DNA of 5,965 nucleotides from contig PXSV01000011.1 of the NCBI GenBank assembly GCA_003022685.1, positions 1 through 5,965 of the forward strand. The letters are read 5' to 3'. The translations under genes and the position numbers were made by a program. Position 1 is the first letter of the stretch. Each line of letters begins with the position of its first letter. Origin of the DNA: Halobacteriales archaeon SW_9_67_24 (GTDB taxonomy: Archaea > Halobacteriota > Halobacteria > Halobacteriales > Halococcaceae). The notes beneath the pieces are model-generated. The model was not told the DNA's origin and made no database searches. It saw only the letters and a program-made list of their open reading frames with translations. Positions 1 through 4,922 of this stretch are shown one piece after another.

Positions 1-556
1 GGTCGATCTCCACTCCTCCTTCGATGTGTGCGCCGGCCAGCAGGAGCGCGGTCACGAACTGCGAGGAGACGTTGCCAGGCATCGCGACCGTCCCGCCCTC
101 GATCGGGCCGCCGACGACGAGCGGTGCCTGGCCGTTCGCGCGGGTGCTCTCGGCCCGGCCCCCGAGGCCCTCAATCGCCGAGAGGAGCGGGCCATGAGGA
201 CGGGAGCGCAGCGATTCGTCGCCGGTGAGCACGGTGAGACCGTCGCCGAGCGCCGCCGCCGCGGTCACGAGTCGGATCGTCGTCCCGCTGTTGGCGCAGT
301 CGATCACGTCCGCGGGCGTTTCGGGGGCTCCGCCGAACCCCTGGATGGCGAGTCCGTCGTCGGTTTCTCCGACCGCACCGCCGTAGGCCTCGACCGCGCG
401 CATCGTCGCCCGAGTGTCGGCGCTCACGAGCGGGCGTTCGACCAGGGTCTCCCCGTCGGCGTAGCCGGCGGCGAGGATCGCCCGGTGGGTGTAGCTCTTC
501 GACGGCGGCGCATCGACCCGTCCCCCGATCGTGGATTTGCGGATTTCGGCGTCCAT
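1..556 (-). CDS. aroA: EPSP synthase (3-phosphoshikimate 1-carboxyvinyltransferase), N-terminal part
   Basis: Transfers enolpyruvyl from phosphoenolpyruvate to shikimate 3-phosphate, the sixth shikimate-pathway step, in the cytoplasm. The minus strand reads from ATG at 556 and is still open at base 1, giving 185 residues. The enzyme is usually about 420-430 residues, so more than half lies left of the window. The start MDAEIRKSTIGGRVDAPPSK places Lys20, Ser21 and Arg25 where the family has its PEP and shikimate-phosphate binding residues. Residues 89-95 read NSGTTIR, the counterpart of NAGTAMR in E. coli. Residues 113-120 read DESLRSRP, and residues 161-167 read GNVSSQF with the Ser-Ser-Gln shikimate site, followed by VTALLLAG. 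All these motifs are intact in one frame, so I see no damage. The start is supported by a TATA-like element 26 bases upstream. It is transcribed away from the rest of the window. Confidence 0.96.
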   Translation of the reverse strand, partial: MDAEIRKSTIGGRVDAPPSKSYTHRAILAAGYADGETLVERPLVSADTRATMRAVEAYGGAVGETDDGLAIQGFGGAPETPADVIDCANSGTTIRLVTAAAALGDGLTVLTGDESLRSRPHGPLLSAIEGLGGRAESTRANGQAPLVVGGPIEGGTVAMPGNVSSQFVTALLLAGAHIEGGVEID

Positions 557-578
557 GACCGCCCGCACGGACGGGGGT

Positions 579-585
579 GGTATAG
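579..585 (-). promoter_or_regulatory. TATA-like promoter element of aroA
   Basis: On the minus strand this reads CTATACC and is centred about 26 bases before the aroA ATG at 556. That spacing fits a leaderless haloarchaeal transcript that starts at or next to the start codon. The call rests on position and sequence only. Confidence 0.5.
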
Positions 586-739
586 GGATTAGCAATAGAG
601 TCGACACTCTGATCCTATGGACTCTCCGGCGGCTGTCAGAAACGCCGTGCAGGATGCAGGGCGTGTGTACGCAGTTCAAAGGATACACCACGGCGTAGCG
701 CCGCATGAAGACTATCAACCCCTCGCTCATGTCCCGGGT

Positions 740-808
740 ATGAGTGTTAGTAACAAGGTGGCGGTTATCACGGGAGCATCAAGTGGAATCGGAAAAGCGA
801 CGGCCAAA
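740..808 (+). pseudogene. Remnant of a short-chain dehydrogenase/reductase N-terminus
   Basis: From ATG at 740 the first 22 codons read MSVSNKVAVITGASSGIGKA followed by TA. This is the start of a classical SDR enzyme: the first beta strand (VAVIT) and the NAD(P)-binding TGASSGIG motif at residues 11-18. After residue 22 (base 805) the similarity stops abruptly. A normal SDR would continue with the first helix and about 230 more residues. Here the frame runs through unrelated sequence to a stop at 1019-1021 with no YxxxK catalytic motif and no second beta strand. The codons (GTT, AGT, GGA, TCA, AAA) are also less GC-biased than in the neighbouring genes. I read this as the surviving 5' end of a deleted or imported gene. 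A functional small protein is unlikely. A weak TATA-like ACTATCAA at 711-718 lies about 25 bases upstream and may be its old promoter. Confidence 0.7.
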
Positions 809-854
809 AGCGGCGGGTGTATCTCCCCCGAAAGCTACGGTTCACCATTCTCAC

Positions 855-869
855 GGAGCGAATCGCTCC
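855..869. repeat. Short perfect inverted repeat
   Basis: GGAGCGA and TCGCTCC face each other around one central base, which gives a dyad or a hairpin with a six-base stem and a three-base loop. It lies inside the gene-poor gap, about 50 bases after the dehydrogenase remnant ends. There is no following T-tract, so it is not a typical haloarchaeal terminator. It may be chance. Confidence 0.3.
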
Positions 870-984
870 CAATCGAGTCGACGAACGGACCGCGAATAGT
901 AGCTGGCAGCCGACGACCGGCGAGTGACGTATCGGTAGCCAACAACCACCATCGGTTGATAGTACGATCTGTAGTCACATTCAG

Positions 985-992
985 GATATATC
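985..992. promoter_or_regulatory. Possible upstream TATA element (GATATATC)
   Basis: This palindromic octamer is the most TATA-like string in the window and sits in an AT-rich patch. If used rightward, transcription would begin near 1012-1018 and leave an untranslated leader of about 105 bases before the peptidase ATG at 1123. It could instead be an operator or a leftover promoter of the degraded region. It cannot serve the ATG at 1006, which lies only about 17 bases away. Confidence 0.25.
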
Positions 993-1092
993 ATCTGTAT
1001 CTTGCATGGCGATTTCGATAAAACAGGATTCCGTCGACGAGGCCTCGACGGTGGATACACAGTCCTGCGCTGACTGTCACCGAAGCACTACC

Positions 1093-1099
1093 GTTTTCT
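1093..1099 (+). promoter_or_regulatory. TATA-like promoter element of the M24 peptidase
   Basis: The T-rich GTTTTCT is centred 27 bases before the ATG at 1123, which fits leaderless transcription from that codon. It argues against translation from the in-frame upstream ATG at 1006, because the proposed promoter would then lie inside the coding sequence. Confidence 0.5.
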
Positions 1100-1122
1100 T
1101 CGCGCCTGGCGAGGGGTCGTGC

Positions 1123-2286
1123 ATGGACCCAGACCTCTCCACGCTCGATGAAGCGCTTGAGAAGTCCGGCGTCGACGGCTACCTCGTAGACGCCGACTCC
1201 GACGTGCCGGACCAGCGCTACCTCTCGGGATTCGACGCGCCCGACCCCTTCGTGACCCTCTACGACGGCGACACGCACCTGCTGGTCTCGGCGCTCGAAT
1301 ACGGCCGCGCGACGACCGCGAGCCGCGCCGACACCGTCGCGCGCCACAGCGATTACACCGAGGGCGCTGGCAGCCGCGAGGCCGCCGGCGAGGGGCTCGC
1401 GGCCTTTCTCGACGACCACGACGTCTCGTCCGTCCTCGTCCCGCCGCGCTTCCCGGTCGGCGTCGCCGACGACCTCCGTGAGCGCGACGTCGCGGTGCAA
1501 AGCGAGGACGACGGTGCGGGCGTCCTCACTGACATCCGAGCCGTCAAGACCGACGAGGAGATCGAACATGTCCGGACGGCACAACGCGCCAACGAGCGTG
1601 CGATGGCCGCCGCCGAAGACCTCCTGCGCGAGGCGACGATCGACGGCGATCGACTCGTCCACGACGGCGAGACGCTCACCGCCGAGCGCGTGAAGATCGA
1701 AATCGAGACCACGCTCCTCCACGAGGGCTGTGCGCTCTCGGAAACCATCGTCGCGAGCGGCGCGGACGCCGCCGATCCCCACGACCGGGGCAGCGGCCCG
1801 ATCGCGCCGGGCGAGGCGCTCATCGTCGATGTCTTCCCGCGGGACAACGAGACGGGCTACCACGCCGACATGACCCGGACGTTCGTGAAGGGCGAGCCGA
1901 GCGACAGGGTTCGGGAATGGTACGACCTAACTCACGAGGCGCTCCGAGCGGCGCTCGGCGCCGTCGAACCCGGTGCGACCGGAGCCGAGGTCCACGACGC
2001 GGTCTGTGACGTCTACGAGGATTCGGGCGAGCCGACTCTCAGAGCGGATCCCGAGACCGAGACGGGGTTCATCCACGGGACGGGCCACGGCGTCGGGCTC
2101 GCGGTCCACGAACTCCCGAGCCTGAGTTTCGAGGGCGGCGAGCTCGAAGCCGGCAACGTCGTCACGGTCGAGCCTGGTCTCTACGATCCCGACGTCGGCG
2201 GCGTGCGGATCGAGGACTACGTGGTTGTCACCGAGGACGGCTACGAGAACCTGACCGACTACCCGAAGTCGCTCCGAGTCGAGTAA
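1123..2286 (+). CDS. M24 family metallopeptidase, Xaa-Pro dipeptidase/aminopeptidase type
   Basis: Probably cleaves X-Pro dipeptides or the N-terminal residue before proline, in the cytoplasm, using two metal ions. The product is 387 residues: a creatinase-type N-terminal domain (about 1-135, MDPDLSTLDEALEKSGVDGY onward) and a pita-bread catalytic domain (about 137-385). All five metal ligands are visible: Asp236 (LIVDV), Asp249 (HADMTRTF), His322 (GTGHGVGL), Glu350 (TVEPGLY) and Glu364 (RIEDY). His318 and His329 match the usual substrate-site histidines. The frame is open upstream to ATG 1006, but those 39 extra residues resemble no M24 N-terminus. I chose ATG 1123 because family homology begins there and a TATA-like element lies 27 bases before it. 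Length is close to the family norm. The next gene, tyrA, follows after 66 bases with its own promoter. Exact specificity (dipeptidase, often named pepQ, or aminopeptidase) cannot be settled from sequence. Confidence 0.93.
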   Translation: MDPDLSTLDEALEKSGVDGYLVDADSDVPDQRYLSGFDAPDPFVTLYDGDTHLLVSALEYGRATTASRADTVARHSDYTEGAGSREAAGEGLAAFLDDHDVSSVLVPPRFPVGVADDLRERDVAVQSEDDGAGVLTDIRAVKTDEEIEHVRTAQRANERAMAAAEDLLREATIDGDRLVHDGETLTAERVKIEIETTLLHEGCALSETIVASGADAADPHDRGSGPIAPGEALIVDVFPRDNETGYHADMTRTFVKGEPSDRVREWYDLTHEALRAALGAVEPGATGAEVHDAVCDVYEDSGEPTLRADPETETGFIHGTGHGVGLAVHELPSLSFEGGELEAGNVVTVEPGLYDPDVGGVRIEDYVVVTEDGYENLTDYPKSLRVE

Positions 2287-2322
2287 CCAGCCTCTGATCG
2301 ATCCCAAAATCGGTCGGACAGG

Positions 2323-2329
2323 CTTTTGC
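2323..2329 (+). promoter_or_regulatory. TATA-like promoter element of tyrA
   Basis: CTTTTGC is centred 27 bases before the ATG at 2353. The same heptamer at nearly the same distance precedes surE (5834-5840). It overlaps the in-frame ATG at 2326, so that upstream codon is unlikely to be the real start. It should drive tyrA together with the overlapping Rsm22-family gene. Confidence 0.6.
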
Positions 2330-2352
2330 CGCCCGCCGGGAAACGGCGATCA

Positions 2353-3132
2353 ATGAAACTCCTCGTCGTCGGCGCGGGCACGATGGGGCGGTGGTTCGCC
2401 GGAACCGTCGCCGCGGAGCGGGCGGTGGACACCGACATCGTCTTCGCCGATGCCGACCCCGACGCCGCGACGGCCGCCGCCGACGCGCTTGGGGGACGGA
2501 CGATCGCGCTCGATGCCGACGAACAGTTCGATGGGGTCTGTCTCGCGGTCCCGATCTCGGCGATTGAGGAGAGCATCGCCACGCACGCCGCAAAGGCCGA
2601 GCGCGCACTGATCGACGTCACGGGAGTGATGGCTGACCCCGTGGCGGCAATGGCCGAGCACGCCCCGGATCGCGAACGGGTGAGCTTTCATCCGCTGTTC
2701 GCGCCCGAGAACGCACCCGGTACCGTCGCCGTGGTCGCCGACGCACCGGGTCCGACCACCGACGAGATCCGCACGGCGCTCGCTGCCGAGAACGACCTCT
2801 TCGGGACGTCCCCTGACGAGCACGACGAGGCGATGGCGACAGTCCAGGCCCGCACCCACGCCGCGGTGCTCGCCTACGCGCTCGTCGCCGAGGACGTTCG
2901 CGAGGAGTTTCACACCCCGATCTCCGGCCCGCTCACGGATCTCGCGGACCAGGTTCTTTCGGGATCGCCGGGCGTCTACAGCGAGGTCCAGGCCGCCTTC
3001 GACGGCGCGGAGGCGGTCGCCGCTGCGGCCGAGCGAATCGCCGACGCCGACCGAGACGAGTTCGAACAGCTCTACTGCGAAGCACGCGACGATCGCAGTG
3101 AGAGGTCGAGCAGTCGAGAGCGGGACCGATGA
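2353..3132 (+). CDS. tyrA: Prephenate dehydrogenase (tyrosine biosynthesis)
   Basis: Oxidatively decarboxylates prephenate to 4-hydroxyphenylpyruvate with NAD(P)+, the committed step to tyrosine, in the cytoplasm. The product is 259 residues. It opens with a Rossmann dinucleotide fold: MKLLVVGAGTMGRWFAG, with the glycines at 7, 9 and 12. CLAVPISAIEE follows, then IDVTGVM. SFHPLFAPENAPG has His113 at the place of the family's HPM substrate-site motif. An alpha-helical C-terminal domain follows, including ATVQARTHAAVLAYAL with His169. No chorismate mutase or ACT domain is fused, so this is the compact archaeal form. The last 14 residues are a charged tail rich in Arg, Ser and Glu. The start at 2353 is preferred over 2326 because the fold begins there and the promoter element overlaps 2326. 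The stop overlaps the next start (ATGA, 3129-3132), implying one transcript and translational coupling. aroA upstream belongs to the same overall pathway. Arogenate as substrate cannot be excluded. Confidence 0.9.
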   Translation: MKLLVVGAGTMGRWFAGTVAAERAVDTDIVFADADPDAATAAADALGGRTIALDADEQFDGVCLAVPISAIEESIATHAAKAERALIDVTGVMADPVAAMAEHAPDRERVSFHPLFAPENAPGTVAVVADAPGPTTDEIRTALAAENDLFGTSPDEHDEAMATVQARTHAAVLAYALVAEDVREEFHTPISGPLTDLADQVLSGSPGVYSEVQAAFDGAEAVAAAAERIADADRDEFEQLYCEARDDRSERSSSRERDR

Positions 3133-4547
3133 ACGACGACCAGCGCGAGGCGATCCGCTCGAACGCGAAGTACCTCCGCGAGGTCCGTCCGATCGACCCC
3201 GAGGAGATCAACGAGTACGTCGACGGCCAACCCCATCCCGCCGCCGTCCGGACCGTGCTCCGCGAGTCGGCGGTCGGTCTCGGCCTCGTCGAGCGCTCGA
3301 ATGGGACCTTCGTTCCGGTTTCCGGGGAACCAATCGACCTCGATTTCGACGGCGTCGAGCGGTTTCCCGAGTCCCACGCCAGGCGGCTCGAAGACCTGCT
3401 GGTCGAGCGCTACGGACGGGGCTGGCCCGACGGCGACTCCGGTGGCACCCTCCGCGAGCGCATCCGGACGTTCAAGCAGTCGTATTTCGCGGGCGCACCG
3501 GTGGAGTACGACGCCACAACGGCGCTCGCATACGCGATCTATCACCTCCCGGACTACTACGCCGCGATCCAGTACGTGCTCGCCGACCTCGCCGCCGACG
3601 GGCTGCTCCCCCGCCGGTTGCGGGTTCTCGACATCGGCGCTGGCGTCGGCGGTCCCGCTCTCGGCCTCGCCGATCTCCTTCCCGACGACGCACTCGTGGA
3701 GTACCACGCGGTCGAGCCGAGCCCCGCGGCCGACGTGCTCGACGCACTACTCGACGGCACGGGGAGGAACTTCCACCCCACGATCCACCGGACCGCTGTC
3801 GAGGAGTTCGCGTTCGACGACGAGTACGATCTCGTCCTCGTGGCGAACGTGCTGAGCGAACTCGACGAACCAATCGAGATCGTCGAGCGGGCGCTCGGAG
3901 CGCTCGCCGACGATGGCTCGGTGGTCGCGCTCGCCCCCGCCGACCGCGAGACGTCGATCGGTCTTCGGGAGATCGAACGAAGCGTGGCCGACGAGGGGCC
4001 GGCGACGATCCACGCGCCGACGGTGCGGCTGTGGCCAGGCCACGTGCCGACCGACCGCGGCTGGTCGTTCGACGTGAAATCCGACCTCGCCGTGCCGCCG
4101 TTTCAGCAGCGGCTAGACGATGCAGCGACTGGTCCCGACACCAAACCAGGCGAGTTCGTGAACATCGATGTCCAGTACTCCTACTCGATACTCCGCACTG
4201 ACGGCCGGCGACGGATCGAGTTCACGCCCGACGCCGGCCGCACGGCGAAGATGGCTGACGCCGAACGCCACGTTGCCGAACGGGTGGATCTCGTGGCGGC
4301 GAAGCTCAGCCACTCGCTCGCGGCGGGCGAGAACCCCCTGTTCAAGATCAGCGACGGCAGCGAGCGAACCGATCACTACGCGGTCTGTGTGCGCGAGTCG
4401 GCGCTCAACCGTGACCTGCTGGCGGCGGAGTACGGCGCGCTGCTCCGATTCGAGAACGGACTGCTGCTCTGGAACGACGACGAGGACGCCTACAACCTCG
4501 TGGTCGACGCCGAGACGGTCGTCGATCGGATTCCCGTCGGGCCTTGA
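3129..4547 (+). CDS. Rsm22/METTL17-family methyltransferase-like protein (small ribosomal subunit)
   Basis: The product has 472 residues. Residues 134-151 (AYAIYHLPDYYAAIQYVL) match the Rsm22 family signature of a tyrosine-rich helix just before the methyltransferase core. The SAM-binding motif VLDIGAGVGG lies at 166-175, Glu196 ends the likely second beta strand, and DLVLVANVLSELD (234-246) matches the family's VLxEL segment. The N-terminal 130 residues are helical with no recognised domain. From about 360 to 472 a C-terminal domain ends in beta-rich sequence (ENGLLLWNDDEDAYNLVVD). Mitochondrial relatives (yeast Rsm22, human METTL17) bind the small ribosomal subunit during assembly, and METTL17 carries a [4Fe-4S] cluster. 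The matching region here (296-314: APTVRLWPGHVP, then GWSF) has no cysteine, and the whole protein has only one, in DHYAVCVRES. It overlaps tyrA by ATGA, with no Shine-Dalgarno sequence, and probably depends on the tyrA promoter. A ribosome-assembly or rRNA-methylation role is inferred from the family; no archaeal substrate is known to me. Confidence 0.82.
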   Translation: MNDDQREAIRSNAKYLREVRPIDPEEINEYVDGQPHPAAVRTVLRESAVGLGLVERSNGTFVPVSGEPIDLDFDGVERFPESHARRLEDLLVERYGRGWPDGDSGGTLRERIRTFKQSYFAGAPVEYDATTALAYAIYHLPDYYAAIQYVLADLAADGLLPRRLRVLDIGAGVGGPALGLADLLPDDALVEYHAVEPSPAADVLDALLDGTGRNFHPTIHRTAVEEFAFDDEYDLVLVANVLSELDEPIEIVERALGALADDGSVVALAPADRETSIGLREIERSVADEGPATIHAPTVRLWPGHVPTDRGWSFDVKSDLAVPPFQQRLDDAATGPDTKPGEFVNIDVQYSYSILRTDGRRRIEFTPDAGRTAKMADAERHVAERVDLVAAKLSHSLAAGENPLFKISDGSERTDHYAVCVRESALNRDLLAAEYGALLRFENGLLLWNDDEDAYNLVVDAETVVDRIPVGP

Positions 4548-4586
4548 CCCACCGCAAGCGCTCCGAACCGGCGGGTACGTGGTCCA

Positions 4587-4754
4587 CTACTCCGGACGCA
4601 TCCGGAACCCCTCTTTCTCGGCGAGTTCCTCCGAGCCGCAGTTGGGACACTCCGCGCGGGCCTCGTCCGTCCGTTCGCCACACGACGCACATTCGAGGAC
4701 GGCGCCAGGTTCCGGGCTAGCCACCATCTGCTTGAGTCGTTGGAATACTCCCAT
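4587..4754 (-). CDS. Small zinc-ribbon protein, 55 residues
   Basis: The minus strand encodes a 55-residue protein from ATG 4754 to TAG 4587-4589. It has two CxxC knuckles, CASC at 22-25 and CPNC at 36-39, followed by GSEE. This is the typical spacing of a one-zinc ribbon, which would fold around a single ion. Residues 1-20 (MGVFQRLKQMVASPEPGAVL) form a short basic to hydrophobic helix-like leader, and the end is charged (KEGFRMRPE). Haloarchaea have many such microproteins and most lack an assigned function; roles in regulation or protein contacts are inferred for the group only. The same frame is open far upstream, to 5810, but that stretch is antisense to the nucleoside hydrolase. I chose 4754 because the zinc-ribbon fold begins there. 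The gene converges with the Rsm22-family gene (39 bases between stops) and diverges from the nucleoside hydrolase. Confidence 0.8.
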   Translation of the reverse strand: MGVFQRLKQMVASPEPGAVLECASCGERTDEARAECPNCGSEELAEKEGFRMRPE

Positions 4755-4776
4755 CGCGGGCCCGTTAGGCGCGTCC

Positions 4777-4785
4777 GATACGAAG
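4777..4785 (-). promoter_or_regulatory. Weak TATA-like element of the zinc-ribbon gene
   Basis: On the minus strand this reads CTTCGTATC, centred about 27 bases before ATG 4754. The spacing is right for a leaderless transcript, but the match to a TATA box is weak. Together with the plus-strand element at 4894-4900 it would make the 168-base gap 4755-4922 a divergent promoter region; I see nothing else in that gap. Confidence 0.35.
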
Positions 4786-4893
4786 ATCCTTGGTACTGTT
4801 GCACAGACTCTCGTCCGACCGCGGGCGTCGTCAGGGCGTCGGATTCGCGTCCGTTCGTCGCCGAATCCGGTCGTCGAAACGGTCGACCTGCAG

Positions 4894-4900
4894 TATTTAG
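4894..4900 (+). promoter_or_regulatory. TATA box of the nucleoside hydrolase gene
   Basis: TATTTAG is centred 26 bases before the ATG at 4923, one of the best TATA matches in the window. A purine-rich CGAAA lies about 20 bases further upstream (4875-4879), which may be too far to act as the TFB recognition element. The spacing supports a leaderless transcript starting at the chosen ATG. Confidence 0.6.
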
Positions 4901-4922
4901 TCACTGCCCACGAGAGCGGGCC

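Larger units (their letters stand above)
557..1122. other. Gene-poor gap between aroA and the M24 peptidase
   Basis: This 566-base stretch separates the divergent aroA and peptidase genes. It holds the aroA TATA element (579-585), the dehydrogenase remnant (740-808), an inverted repeat (855-869), a palindromic GATATATC (985-992) and the peptidase promoter (1093-1099). Bases 890-1020 are visibly richer in A and T than the rest of the window. Reading both strands, I found no tRNA, transposase fragment, terminal repeats or convincing small gene in the remainder. The reading frames that cross it (for example 617-1021 plus and 851-1060 minus) have no recognisable domain. It looks like a decaying region left after gene loss or insertion. 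Confidence 0.6.

Noticed and set aside
26..592. A 188-codon plus-strand frame at the left edge.
   Set aside because: It is antisense to aroA, whose motifs are intact on the minus strand.
851..1060. A 69-codon minus-strand frame in the left gap.
   Set aside because: It has no recognisable motif, no promoter-like element at the usual spacing that I could identify, and mixed composition. I could not support it as a gene.
1006..1122. A 39-residue N-terminal extension of the M24 peptidase, including a CADCH motif that might suggest metal binding.
   Set aside because: It has no similarity to M24 N-termini, it would contain the promoter-like element at 1093-1099, and a family-typical start occurs at 1123. 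A second CxxC pair for a zinc site is absent.
991..1863. A 290-codon minus-strand open frame opposite the peptidase.
   Set aside because: It is antisense to a gene with all five catalytic ligands, has no recognisable domain, and reflects the GC-rich codon pattern of the plus-strand gene.
3098..4201. A 367-codon plus-strand frame overlapping tyrA and the Rsm22-family gene.
   Set aside because: Its translation is dominated by Arg and Pro, typical of a shifted frame in high-GC DNA, and it conflicts with a clear methyltransferase-fold gene.
4548..4586. A possible bidirectional terminator between the convergent stops.
   Set aside because: I saw only a four-base stem (GTGG/CCAC) and no T-tract on either strand, so no terminator is called.
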